Below the pieces are notes generated by a model. That model was not told the DNA's origin. It did not search any database and saw only the letters and a list, made by a program, of their open reading frames with translations. The position numbers were made by a program, and so were the translations under genes. Below are positions 35,386 through 47,460 of a stretch of DNA of 64,000 bases, piece after piece. This DNA comes from Welwitschia mirabilis. Its lineage: Eukaryota; Gnetophyta; Gnetopsida; Welwitschiales. Every line of letters begins with the position of its first letter. Positions within the stretch are counted from its first letter, which is position 1. The stretch covers positions 191,632,754-191,696,753 of the forward strand of contig JBOZIK010000001.1 of the NCBI GenBank assembly GCA_051453625.1, read 5' to 3'.

Positions 35386-36625
35386 TGATAAAATCTAGCT
35401 ATGCTTGTATCTGTCATTTATGTATGATAAATAGAAAGATCATCCTAGGTATACAAATATTCTATGATCAACCTTAACTTTTACCACTAATACTATGACT
35501 TCTATTTGTAGTATAGTATCAATGTCATTTTTTCATAAAGATAGATAACAAAAGATATCAATAAAGCAAGCATAATCATAATGAGTCATAGAACGTGAAA
35601 TTATATAAGACATCTAGAAATGAGACATAGAATTCAAACTTGAATAATAACTTTATGAAAAAATATAAGTAAAAAAGTGAAATCATGTAGCTTTTACTTT
35701 TAATTCAAGTATAATCTCATCCATCATAAACATGAATGCTTATGTAGATCTGGCTCAAGCAAAGTGGCATAATCTTATCCATCATAGACATGAGGGTGAT
35801 ATATCAAAAGTCAACTATTCTTTATAGTAAGAATGAAAAGTAGTGATCTCTAAGATCCATCAAATAAACATTCAAGTTAAGGAAGAATCACTAAGTAGAT
35901 CTTAAAGTAAAATCATGCCTTAGTCAATCCTAAGCATAATAAGTATGAAACAATTACAACTTGATATTAAAGTAATGCACTAAGAACATTTAATAGTTTA
36001 TTATCTAAAAGATAAAAGCATACAATCTAAAAATGCACTCATGATAAACTAAGAAGCATCATGCAAGCTTGGTAGCCAGCTCATACCTATGGGAGGCTTA
36101 GAAGTAACTCATGAATAAAACTTTAATTTCTTTGATAATGATATAATAATGTAATAGTAAGACAAAGTCAAGTATTTATAAGATAAAATTAAGATTTATA
36201 ATTATGGTTTTTAAAGACCAAGTGCAATCATTCTAAAGAATGCCCAAAGTGTATGGGATTATCCTTTAGTCATGGGATCAAATTATTCCTTATTCATCTT
36301 TTATTTATGGAAATAATAATAATAGATTAATTATATTAAGAGAACTTAGGAATCTAAACATTGTATTATTATAATCATAGTAACTAGCACCTTCACTCTT
36401 ATAACTGATGTCATTGCCCATTATACTTAGCAAACACATCTTTTGCCACAATGCTCTTGAATACATATTTATCTTGCAAATGATAGTTTTAAGGTATGTT
36501 GTTAGTAAAGCTAAATTTTCATGGTCTTAAGGAAAATAAATACATAAAACCATTATGATTATCAATTAAAATTACTAACAATGCCTTAATTCCTTAATGT
36601 AAATATCAATTTTTACATGTTATCA
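35386..36625 (-). repeat. Element C 3' LTR (left copy)
   Basis: Direct repeat of 57661-59520. Edges TGATAA...TTATCA are perfect inverted ends. Shared blocks include ccatcatagacatgagggt near 35785 (58062 in the partner) and cccaaagtgtatgggattat near 36242 (59121). About 80% identity by eye. Confidence 0.85.
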
Positions 36626-37683
36626 TACTCCCAATCAATCTTTTGCTAGTACTATAATTAAACAAAGGCATATTGAAAGAATAATTAACATGGAAAAAGT
36701 TATAAGTTAACTTAATCAAGTATAAAATAATGAAGGGTTTTTAAAAAATTTGCCTAATGTACTCTAAGATTTTACTTAATCAAAACAAAAAAGAATGAAA
36801 AAGGTAGTTGCTTAAGTGCAAATGTCACTCCCCCAAATCAAAGCTAAATTTTAAAGTTTAAAAGATGAAAACCTAAATGTGAATATAATGAGGAATGAAT
36901 GATGCATATGTTATTGTAGTCTAGAATGAGCTATAAATAAAAATTTTGGAAATAAGATGTCCAACACATGAATAAACTAGAAAATATGAAATGCAAACTA
37001 ATGAAAATAAAAGACTAAAAATAAAAAATGACTCTTTGATTTTAATCATTTAAATTTATGAATCTAAAATGTATGACTACATAAATAACCAAAAAATGAC
37101 TAAAAAATAAATAAGAATGAGAAATGAATGTGATGATTTTAGATGGGAGGAGTAACTAATAAATCTAAAATAGTTAATTTCTATAAATTTTTAATAGAGA
37201 CCCAAGTGCCAGAAACATAGGAGATGTAATGTAGAGTGAGTATGAAAAGAGGAAATTTATTTGTATAGATTAAGATCATAGTACTAGTTAGAAAGGCTAA
37301 CAACACTAGCTCTATTAAGATTTTTAGATTGAAACTTATGTTTTAGAATCTTAAAATTAAAGTACAAATTTTATAGTTATGTATTAGTTTAAATTAAAAT
37401 AGAATTTAAAAAAATAGAAATTCATATTGCTTTTCCATTAAGTACAAATCTTTTACATTAAGAAAAAATGCAATTACAATGTATCTACAAAAATAAAAGA
37501 GTATAGATAAAGAACGGTGAATTAAAGACAAAGAGAGAAATTTAGCTTAAATATCTTCTATGTGATGCTAAAATCTTCAACTTTTAGTATCTTCTTATTT
37601 ATTTGATATTTCATTTTGTTTTTTCACAATGTTTTTCATTTTTCTCTATAATTTCTAATCTAAGACTTTTAAGACTTGAGGCA
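36626..37683 (-). other. C internal 3' region with two polypurine tracts
   Basis: The minus strand has gattgggagta immediately before the LTR (36626-36636) and gatttgggggag at 36828-36839. The latter resembles the conserved 3' purine tract of gypsy elements. No coding sequence recognised in the rest. Confidence 0.5.
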
Positions 37684-39137
37684 TTTATCTAAAAAGGTAT
37701 CACTTTAAGTAGTGGAGAAATGTTTATTAGTAGTGGAAGGAGAAGCATAATAAGGTAGAGAATAAGGGGCATGAGAGGGTTTACAAATAAAAGCCTTCCT
37801 CTTTCTTCTTGTAGGGGGTTAAGAGTAGAGAGAAGAAGAAGCTTGAAAAGGGGGAGNNNNNNNNNNNNNNNNNNNNNNNNNNNNNNNNNNNNNNNNNNNN
37901 NNNNNNNNNNNNNNNNNNNNNNNNNNNNNNNNNNNNNNNNNNNNNNNNNNNNNNNNNNNNNNNNNNNNNNNNNNNNNNNNNNNNNNNNNNNNNNNNNNNN
38001 NNNNNNNNNNNNNNNNNNNNNNNNNNNNNNNNNNNNNNNNNNNNNNNNNNNNNNNNNNNNNNNNNNNNNNNNNNNNNNNNNNNNNNNNNNNNNNNNNNNN
38101 NNNNNNNNNNNNNNNNNNNNNNNNNNNNNNNNNNNNNNNNNNNNNNNNNNNNNNNNNNNNNNNNNNNNNNNNNNNNNNNNNNNNNNNNNNNNNNNNNNNN
38201 NNNNNNNNNNNNNNNNNNNNNNNNNNNNNNNNNNNNNNNNNNNNNNNNNNNNNNNNNNNNNNNNNNNNNNNNNNNNNNNNNNNNNNNNNNNNNNNNNNNN
38301 NNNNNNNNNNNNNNNNNNNNNNNNNNNNNNNNNNNNNNNNNNNNNNNNNNNNNNNNNNNNNNNNNNNNNNNNNNNNNNNNNNNNNNNNNNNNNNNNNNNN
38401 NNNNNNNNNNNNNNNNNNNNNNNNNNNNNNNNNNNNNNNNNNNNNNNNNNNNNNNNNNNNNNNNNNNNNNNNNNNNNNNNNNNNNNNNNNNNNNNNNNNN
38501 NNNNNNNNNNNNNNNNNNNNNNNNNNNNNNNNNNNNNNNNNNNNNNNNNNNNNNNNNNNNNNNNNNNNNNNNNNNNNNNNNNNNNNNNNNNNNNNNNNNN
38601 NNNNNNNNNNNNNNNNNNNNNNNNNNNNNNNNNNNNNNNNNNNNNNNNNNNNNNNNNNNNNNNNNNNNNNNNNNNNNNNNNNNNNNNNNNNNNNNNNNNN
38701 NNNNNNNNNNNNNNNNNNNNNNNNNNNTTTGAGGATGTTCTTCTTCTTTTTCTTCTTAAATCTCTTGAAGACCCCCTAGAATCCAATCTTGATTTTTACA
38801 CTTGCTAAGTTTGATAACCGTTTTAGAAGTGATGGTCTTTATAGAAATCCTATGACATTCTAAAATGATTATTTAACTTAGCAAGTGTAAAAATAAAGAT
38901 TGGATTCTACGGAGTATTCAAGAGATTTAAGAAGAAAAAGAAGAAGAACATCCTCAAAGGACTCCTTCCCTTTTTCAAGCTTCTTCTTCTCTCTACTCTT
39001 AACCCCCTATAAGAAGAAAGAGGAAGGCTCTTATTTGTAAACTCTCTTATGCCCCTTATTCTCTACATTCTTATGCTTCTCATTTCACTACTCATGGAAA
39101 TTTCTCCACTACTTCAAGTGATACCTTTTTAGATAAA
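37684..39137. repeat. Long inverted repeat (hairpin) with an N gap in one arm
   Basis: The left arm (37684-37856 plus 38728-38812) is the reverse complement of 38875-39137 at about 90% identity, with a 62-bp spacer (38813-38874). Both outer ends are sharp at tttatctaaaaagg. The right arm is continuous where the left holds 871 Ns (37857-38727); only about 5 bp are missing by comparison. One frame of the arm encodes RRKRKAFICK followed by SHAPYSLPYYAS, so it may be a duplicated piece of a retroelement ORF rather than a foldback transposon. Confidence 0.75.
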
Positions 39138-39318
39138 GACCATTAAACAAAGAATCTTAAATTCAATTATTAAAATTTATATTTCTTTTTATTATTTCTT
39201 AGCCAATTTATTTTTTCTAAATTATTGAGAAAAAGATAGTGATTATTTTTAAGTTGGGATAACTTCTTCTAATTAATTATTCTTATCTAACTTTTTCTTA
39301 CTTTTAGGTCCATCTTAT

Positions 39319-39571
39319 TGAAGGGTTTGAAAACCATCAAACATAGGTTAGGCCTAAAAGAACTAGGAAAAAATATCCAAAGATGTTCAAATAATAATCA
39401 TGAAAAGAAACTCAAGTTTTTATTAATTTCAAATAAATAGATACATGAATTACTTCTAATTTTATTTATCTCAATTCCATAAATTTGGGAGTAGATCTAA
39501 AAGATGCTCAATAGGTAATGGTTTGTTATAACTAACTTTTTAATTTAAATAACCAACTAAATTTTATAACA
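39319..39571 (-). repeat. D 3' LTR (left copy)
   Basis: Shares tgaaaacc, gcataggtta or a close variant, aaaagaactaggaaaaa, tttgggagtagat and taaataaccaacta with 42029-42289. Edges are TG...CA. Confidence 0.8.
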
Positions 39572-39869
39572 AATACTCCCTTGATGTCAAATCTAAAATT
39601 ATATTAACATCACAAAAATATAATAGTTAAATGAAAGCATAAAACCATTAATGATAGAAGCACCAAAACTAACAGAAGTAGCAAATGTTAAACTTCAAGA
39701 AAGATTTCCTTTGAGTGATCTTCCTAAATGAATTTGCATTCCTTATCCTATGAAACTTCAAAGAAGACAACCTCCAAGTGGCCTTTTCAAGTAATCTATG
39801 TATCATGCTTGAACCTATGCTATACAACAAGCACTTTAAAAGGAACACATCTAAGAAAGGTACATAATG

Positions 39870-39975
39870 ATGGGACTAACCCAAATAATTAGACTAACCC
39901 AAATACAAAATATATGGAATCAACCTAACTATGAGACTTACCCAAAAACATGAGACTAATCCAAAACATTTTCAT
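39870..39975. repeat. Short tandem motif gactaacccaaa in element D
   Basis: Five degenerate copies of a unit like agactaacccaaata occur at irregular 18-25 bp spacing. Confidence 0.65.
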
Positions 39976-40606
39976 ATGAAAATCATTGTTAAAAAGAGTG
40001 TCTCATACCATTCTTTAATGATATTAATTTTCACATGAAAATAGAAATCCTCATAGAAAAATATGGTTAGGATAAACTTCTTCCTAATTTTAATAAGAAA
40101 CTAGGCTTATCTCATCATCTTACCTCAGTTTTCTTAGTAAGATTTAGTAATTTTGATCCTAACCCCCATTAATACATGCCTCCACTTGTCTTTTACAAAG
40201 AGGTAAATGCAATTACATAAAATATTTGACAAAAAAGTAAATTGTGGATAAGAAAACTTGAACTTATGAATCTAAAAATATGAGGTATCACATTTATAAT
40301 GTTCAAAGGAATAAAAGAATGAATGTGCATGGTGGTCTACATGACACAATTATTTAGATCAAATGATGGAGAATCATGACTAGCCATCTTCACGTTACTT
40401 CCATTGTCCATTATGAAATAATAGTAGAGCATTAAAAAAAAACTTTTAGCACCTAAAATAATGTGGTTAAATTGTATGATGAAAATACTATAAAAAATAA
40501 AAGTAAAAAACAATTTATTTGTATAAAAAATCTTCTTATTCTTCTTTTTCTTAGGTGATTGCTACTACTACTATTGTGACACATAGTAACCCTATGAAGA
40601 ATAATT

Positions 40607-41003
40607 CTAAGAAGGGTAAACTTGGTAGTTAGAATAGATTTGAGTAGGGTAACTTATAAGTAGAAGATAACCTTTATAGGTAGGATAACCACTTAACAGA
40701 TATGTAGGCCACTTTGGAAGAGAACCATAAAAAATATGAGCATAGTCTACATGTGTAGATTCAATACCTATGCTATAAAAAATGCCATTGTATACCATAT
40801 TATGATTTAATTCCATAATAAAAAGAATGTAAAAGATGTGATAGTATGAAAAGAATAAAGAAATCAATAAAGTATAATATCAAGGCAAGTGTCCCACTTA
40901 ACATGATTATTAATTTTGTCTCTGAAACCCTTTCTTTAGAGTTTTTTTTCTTATTTTTCTTTGATGGATCTTGTAATAATGGTATGGTGTCTTTCTCTTT
41001 CAA
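40607..41003 (-). other. Two overlapping minus-strand open frames in element D (unrecognised)
   Basis: An upstream 67-codon frame (41003-40800, MKEKDTIPLLQDPSKK, then a hydrophobic run LALILYFIDFFILFILSHLL) overlaps an 86-codon frame (40867-40607) rich in Tyr. Neither resembles gag or pol. They are open in sequence otherwise full of stops and lie on D's sense strand, but A+T-rich hydrophobic frames arise easily by chance. Confidence 0.2.
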
Positions 41004-41449
41004 AGAAAATATTAATGGTAGGCTACATTATGCATCTATTCAAATCTTAACTTAGTAAATTGCAATTTCTTTTTGAGAATCTTAAAAACATTTTGAACTC
41101 TTATAAAGAGGAAACAAAGATCTCAAAAAATAAAAAAAATTTACCTTTTACTAGATAGAAGGATCTCCATTAATATGAATTAAGATTTATCTACAAATAA
41201 ATGCAACAAATACTATAAATTAGGGCAAGAATGTATATTTAATAATAGCTAATTATCATAGCTAAACATAGATAGAAATTGCCTTTTTTCCTTCATCAAA
41301 AAGAGATCTCAAAGAGGCCTTTGAGTATATTCAAAAGGGAATTTGAATGTAATTCTTTGTCCATCCTTTTAATAGTATTTTCTTACTTTGTATATTTTCA
41401 TGGTCAAAACCTTTGTTCTAATGGCATTTGCATACTCCATATCAAAGAA

Positions 41450-41920
41450 TTAATTTTTCAAATTTATNNNNNNNNNNNNNNNNNNNNNNNNNNNNNNNNN
41501 NNNNNNNNNNNNNNNNNNNNNNNNNNNNNNNNNNNNNNNNNNNNNNNNNNNNNNNNNNNNNNNNNNNNNNNNNNNNNNNNNNNNNNNNNNNNNNNNNNNN
41601 NNNNNNNNNNNNNNNNNNNNNNNNNNNNNNNNNNNNNNNNNNNNNNNNNNNNNNNNNNNNNNNNNNNNNNNNNNNNNNNNNNNNNNNNNNNNNNNNNNNN
41701 NNNNNNNNNNNNNNNNNNNNNNNNNNNNNNNNNNNNNNNNNNNNNNNNNNNNNNNNNNNNNNNNNNNNNNNNNNNNNNNNNNNNNNNNNNNNNNNNNNNN
41801 NNNNNNNNNNNNNNNNNNNNNNNNNNNNNNNNNNNNNNNNNNNNNNNNNNNNNNNNNNNNNNNNNNNNNNNNNNNNNNNNNNNNNNNNNNNNNNNNNNNN
41901 NNTTAATTTTTCAAATTTAT
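41450..41920. other. 435-N gap with an 18-bp duplicated edge
   Basis: ttaatttttcaaatttat ends at 41467 and is repeated at 41903-41920, around Ns 41468-41902. Frames crossing the Ns are not real. Confidence 0.85.
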
Positions 41921-42028
41921 TCCATACTAATATCATTTCTGGAACACTGCTATATCTAAGGATATGGAAAATCTAAGAGCATGAGGAATTGTAATTAAGT
42001 AAAATGCCTTACCTAGATTTAATACCAA

Positions 42029-42289
42029 TTAAAGGATTTGAAAACCCTCAAGCATAGGTTAAGACCAAAAGAACTAGGAAAAAATTCCAAGGATTTCAAA
42101 TAATAACCAAGAAAACAAACTCAAGTTCTTATTCATTTTAAACAAATAAATACATGATGTTTTTCTAATTTTATCTATCTTAATCCCACATATTTGGGAG
42201 TAGATCCAAAATATAATAGATTAATAAGTTGTTATAATCAACTATTAAATTAAATTCTTAATTTAAATAACCAACTAAGTTTTCTAACA
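42029..42289 (-). repeat. D 5' LTR (right copy)
   Basis: Partner of 39319-39571. Its first dinucleotide is TT where the partner has TG. The primer-binding site lies one base outside it at 42011-42027. Confidence 0.8.
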
Positions 42290-42436
42290 CTTATTATACT
42301 TCTTCTTCTTATGGTTGTTTCTATTCTCTATCTTTGTTGATTTACTTTTTACTTCCTAAATGTATGATGTTAATTTTTTAAATTTGTATAATTTTCATTA
42401 AGTTACAACTGCTAAGGTTAGACTCATGTATAGTAG

Positions 42437-43334
42437 TGATAAGCCTGTAATTAACTAAAAATACTATAAAATAGTTAACTAGTTCTATCAAAATACTTAA
42501 AAAGTAACCATTACATTAACAAAATGCTAGAAAAACATATAAATAAATTATTACATCTACAAATAGACTTTAATAATTTATAATTTTTATACCAAGTTTA
42601 CTCTTTCTACTTTTGACTCAAATAAAAACTTTTCTTATTTTATTAGGACACATGATTTATCAAGAATGACTATTTTTAGTAAAAAAGTGTTTCAATAGTT
42701 ACTCTACTTATAAACAACAATTTATAGGATATGGAGAAATAAAAGTAACTAGAACAAAGAAATCATAGGTATGTATGCATAGTAATTATTCCTAATTAAT
42801 ATACTATCTTAATATTAACTCTAGCTAATATCAATATTAAGAGTAAGAAAAAGACAACATGAAACTTTTGCAAATTATACACTTCAACAACATATGATTC
42901 TTTGCAGAATAACATAACTTATATTAATTATCAATAAAATATAGTAATTAGCCACTACTTATGTTTTTACAATAGGTACAGTAGCTTAGGAAGTTACTTT
43001 GCAGTTCTTCCAATATGATCTCTTCACCTTATACATGCTTTCTAGCTCTTCTCCAAGATTTCAAAAAGATCCTTTTGCCTCCTCTACAATACATATTTAT
43101 AGGTGTTGTTATAGTGACTTTATTATCCCTTCTTTTATGCCACTTATTTAGTTGTTATGACCACTTTCCATTTTTGTAGTATGACTCCACCTAATTACTC
43201 TGCATCATAAAGTTAGCTTAAAATAATACATATGATATTATAATAATGTCATAACATATTACTAATATTTTAACATATTCTTCATTAATTTGGTAATAAC
43301 ATAGCATAAATGTAAATCTATTTTTGAGTTATTA
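42437..43334 (-). repeat. Athila-2 3' LTR (left copy)
   Basis: Direct repeat of 54639-55514, about 80% identical by eye. Starts TGATAAGCCTGTAATT. The right edge gagttatta corresponds to gagtcatca in the partner. Target duplication AGTAG at 42432-42436. Confidence 0.88.
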
Positions 43335-43439
43335 GTTTTTCTCATACTTAGATATTTGTTAGTCCTATAACAATTTACATTATTTCATTTGTAGTTTTAT
43401 TTTCTTCTTTTTAACTATATCTAATTCTGCTTTAGCTTG

Positions 43440-45250
43440 TGACTTTTTCATTTTTTTCAACTACTTTATTTCCTCAATTTGCTTCTTTAAAAGGGTTGGA
43501 TCATCTAAGTTTATATTTTCTTGATCTAATTTATCTTCAGTGGCTTCTCCTTTGATTATTTACCCTTCTAGTAATTGGAATCTTTTTTGATTTTATAAGT
43601 TGGATAGAAGGGGGTTTTTCAAATTCCTCTAATCTAGAAGAACTTTCAATTAGAACAGTTTGAATTTCTTCTCCTCCTTCCATTTTGAATAAAATATCAA
43701 AAAATTTTAGCAAAGTGGTTTTTAAGCATTCTCATACAATGCAGAAGCTAATTTTTTGATTTTTCAGAGAGTTCAAATGCTACTCAATAACTATGAAAAA
43801 ATAAATGTCTTTATTAAAACCTTCATAAACTTGGAGGAATTTTCTAATTGCTTTTTGAGCTATCCTTTAATTGCTTTACTCTTGATAATATTTTCCTCCT
43901 CCATAGCTTGGTTGAATATCCTAGTGATTTTCTCCCATCCTTTTTTTTGTCTTCTACATGATTTCATTTTCAACTTTTTCACAATCATTAAAGTAATCAT
44001 ATAACTTTTTGGGATATAAATGCATGCTTATTGGTACCCTCAATTACTTATCTCCAAATTCTATTCTCTTTTTTAATTGGACTTCTAAAAGTTTATTTTT
44101 ATAAAGCAGTTTTTTGTTTTATTTTTTAAGCTTTTCAATTAAGTTTGACTAGCTAGCATAAACCAATATTTATTTAATTGCATCCAAAATTTAATGCATG
44201 AAAATCTTAGTATCCACTAGAGGTGTTTACTATAAAGTAAGTTGAAAAATTCTTTCTAAGATTAGAGATAGTTCATTTTTCAAAATTTTTATTAAACTCT
44301 ATTTTAATAAAGAATAATCAATGGGTGCNNNNNNNNNNGGATTTTACCCTTTTTTTCTTATATTTATTATTTTTCTTTTAAATTTTCAAATCCTTTTTAT
44401 GCATCCCCTTTAAACAAATTTTCTCTAAATATTCTTTCTTTAAAGGGAGGAATGATTTGTTATGCATGAAAGTAATAAATCCTTGTTGTATTTTGATGTG
44501 CTTGGTATTATAATGTTTTCTATCAATCATGATTTTTAGAAGTTCTAATAAAAAATATTCTTTATTGATAGGGGGAAGCTATACCTTCTCTCTCCTCTTT
44601 CTAAGTTCTTATTCTAATTACTAAATTTGAGCTTGAGCATTATGTAGAGAGGACCTATCTAAACTTTGGGATTTAAAATTTGAGATTAATTTCTTTTTCA
44701 ACTTCTACTTCTCTTCCTTTGCTTTATCATATTTTCCTTAGTAAAAAGGAATTTTATCTTTACAAAATTCATTCTCTAGTTTTAAGAATTTAACTTTTTC
44801 CTTTAAACTAATATTTTCTTCCTTTAGCTAATTTTTTTTAGTGAGAAGGTGGTTAAAGAATTTATAGCAACATATAAGGGATCCACCTTATCATCTTCTA
44901 GTAACTTTGTAAAAGATTTTATTTGCTATTGTAGCCCCAAATATTATAAAGTAAATGTATCTACTTATTCCTTGAAAGGCTTTAAGGGTTCTATTTGAAT
45001 CATTACTGGTTAACTAGTTGAAGATGCCTCTTCTGTTTCCAAAATGCTAAAGGGTAATAACTCCAAACTTCAAATAAGGATGTGACTGAGAGTTCGACAC
45101 TACTTATTTTCCTTAGAAAGAAATATAAAATATTTCTATCTAAAAGAATCCTTTTGATTAGAAATGGATATCCTAGTTCAACCTTTGTAATCTTGGTGAT
45201 GTTTTTGATTCTAGACAATGATTTACATAAATATTAAAAGATGTTGAATC
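43440..45250 (-). pseudogene. Coiled-coil ORF of Athila-2, copy 2 (function unknown)
   Basis: Minus-strand read-through. N-terminal part FQGISRYIYFIIFGATIANK near 45000-44915 and GSLICCYKFFNHLL. Then a long Lys/Glu coiled coil: LKEKVKFLKLENEF near 44800, KLKKKLISNFKSQSLDRSS near 44690 and ELRKRREKV near 44600. Next comes FITFMHNKSFLPLKKEYLEK near 44480-44420. The C-terminal segment near 43830-43600 holds FFDILFKMEGGEEI and SSSRLEEFEKPP. Every block has a counterpart at 4434-5860. It occupies the env position of Athila-2 but is unrelated to the env-position ORF of Athila-1. A 10-N gap (44329-44338) lies within. The plus-strand ORF at 43756-44004 is its shadow. Confidence 0.55.
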
Positions 45251-46180
45251 CAATATCAATATTTTTACTTGAGGAATCTCTGATGGCATCTATTAAGTAT
45301 ACTCCTTGTATACTCATGCCCTTTTTCTTTTTTATGATTCAGCTAAGTTAGATAATACCATTTTGAAAATGAAAAATACCTTTGGATCCCTTCCCTGATC
45401 AATTTTAACTCATCCATATTTATTAGTAATACTATGAAAATGTTTTAGATAAAAGCTAGCGTTCTAATTTTTATGTATTTTTAATCATAAGCTTTCCATA
45501 TATGATATCTTAAGAATAATTCTAACTTCATTTAATGAAATCTAAATTGGCACATTATTGAATAATGAGTATAATATTAGTGATTCCTTTAAAAATGTCT
45601 TTTTTTAGAGTATACTTTTTCATTATTGTACTTTTTCAAAAATGTTAACTAATTCTACTAATTGAGTTTAATTATTCATTATCTTAGTCTAGGATATTTA
45701 AGAAGTTTTTCAAAATTTAAATCAAGAATAATTTTAACTTCTTAAAAAAAAATTTATGGTTTAGCTTTGGAGTTTAATTTCTTTCTTGTATGAAATGCTT
45801 ATACAATATTTATCATTAAACTCCAAGTCCTCAGTCATTATCTTATTAAAAAAAGAAGAATAAATTTTAAATAATTGAAAGCATTTAACTATGGAAAAAC
45901 ATTTTTAATCTAAATGCTATAATGTAAAATAAAATTTTATCCATGAAAGAAACTACATAGGAAGTTTTCATAACATTTTCATATGTAATTGAAGTCTAAC
46001 AAAGCAAATTGTTCATTAAAAGCAAACTTGGAATAAGTAATTTACCTATTACAATGTTTTATTTGTAGAATTTTCAAGCTCTATTTCACATGTTAAAGTC
46101 TAATTTGTTAAATGTTTTGATAAAGGGATGGTTAAAGTCATGAAGGGGTAATTAACAAAATATGCTATGAAAGTGTGTTT
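45251..46180. other. Athila-2 spacer, nothing recognised
   Basis: A+T-rich, no domain or repeat seen apart from poly-A/T runs. Confidence 0.5.
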
Positions 46181-47460
46181 TTGACTCTCCCTCTCAACAG
46201 GGCTCAAAAGGGGGTCTTTGAATATTTGAAAAGTGTCTTTGAGTAATAGTTACACCTTTGAAGAAAATCTTTAAGAAATAAAGGTTGCTTAAAGGTGTCC
46301 TTCAATTAGTAATTACTTCCTCAAAGGAGTCCCTAAAACTAATAAAGAATCTTAGTAGAGTAGAAGTTGTAGATTCTTGCTTCAATTTCAGTGCTTCGTA
46401 GTATTCAAAATTAACATCTTTAATCTCTCAATTGCATAAATGTGATCATAGTTCTTCTTGCTTATAATAAATAATTTGTATTCTATATACCATGGGTTCC
46501 TTTATGTAGATTTCATAAAGCTATAAATAATAAATCCTTCTTAATATAATTCCTTTTAAAAATCTAACCCGTTTGATACTACTGCTATTACTATTTTGTT
46601 TCATAAAATGCTTTTCTCCTACTAGTAAAATTTATTTCTATAATATTATTCTATCCAACTCTTTATTTATCAACTATCTAGAAAATACCATTTGTATTTT
46701 ATCATAGTAGTTTTTTATTTTATCAGATATTCTATTTAGCTTTTTAAGATAAGCTTTCTATTTAATAATTAGCTCATAAAATCTATTTTGGATTTTTGTA
46801 GCAATTACTTCCTCAAAGAAGATATTTAAGTAATGAAGATTACTCAAATGGCTCCATTGAGCATAAATTATTTTTTCAAAAGAATTTTCTGATAAAGACT
46901 AAGCTCGAATGAGGTTTTTGAGTGACAAAGGATTACTCAAAAGGGTCTTTTAAGGAGTCATTGGCAATGTTCTTTGCATAATTTGTTATAACATGAATTC
47001 ACTCTCTGAATCTTATTTATGAATGAAAAAATTGAAGGAGGGATTACTTCTTTTGAATAAGGTATTTGATAAAAAACTCATCACATGTCATATTAGTTAA
47101 TTAACTATACAAAGGTGGGGTCTTTAAAGATCTCAAAGGGGTCTAAGAAGTGAGTAATAAATAAGGAGAAAGACAAAGCCAATTCATTCTTTGATTTGTT
47201 CCCACTATGCTTGAGGTAGAGCTCAAAAGGAACCTTTAAGAACTAAAGGTTACTTAAAGGGGATCTTCAATATCATGCTAAGAGTAACAAGGGAATAATA
47301 AAGAAGTGAAGATATGAGAGGTTTTCAAAGATATCATCAAAAGAGGGTTAGTCATCTATTAAAGGAATCTTTGATAGATGATATGTACCTTTTGACATAT
47401 TATTACAAATAGATTCTTTAGCTTATTTAAGAATTTAGAGGAGGTTTTTAAGTAATGAAG
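46180..47460. repeat. Dispersed short repeats in the Athila-2 post-integrase spacer
   Basis: Many variants of a 12-20 bp word such as aaaggggtctttgagtaat, aaaggttacttaaaggggat, ctcaaaggagtccc and ggattactcaaaagggtctt occur in both directions across 1.3 kb. Gypsy elements of related lineages are known to carry tandem repeats between integrase and the 3' LTR. Here they are too decayed for a clear unit. Confidence 0.5.

Larger units (their letters stand above)
39319..42289 (-). mobile_element. Element D: small non-autonomous LTR retrotransposon with target duplication CTTAT
   Basis: LTRs of 253 and 261 bp (39319-39571, 42029-42289) are flanked by CTTAT at 39314-39318 and 42290-42294. Inside the right LTR edge the minus strand reads TGGTATTAAATCTAGGT (42011-42027). 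It matches the initiator-Met tRNA primer site TGGTATCAGAGCCAGGT at 13 of 17 bases, with three of four changes being transitions. The complement after the left LTR (atcaagggagtatt) is a fair polypurine tract. The 2.46 kb between the LTRs includes 435 Ns and shows no gag or pol. Confidence 0.75.

Noticed and set aside
43756-44004. 82-codon plus-strand ORF with hydrophobic segments
   Set aside because: Shadow of the minus-strand coiled-coil pseudogene.
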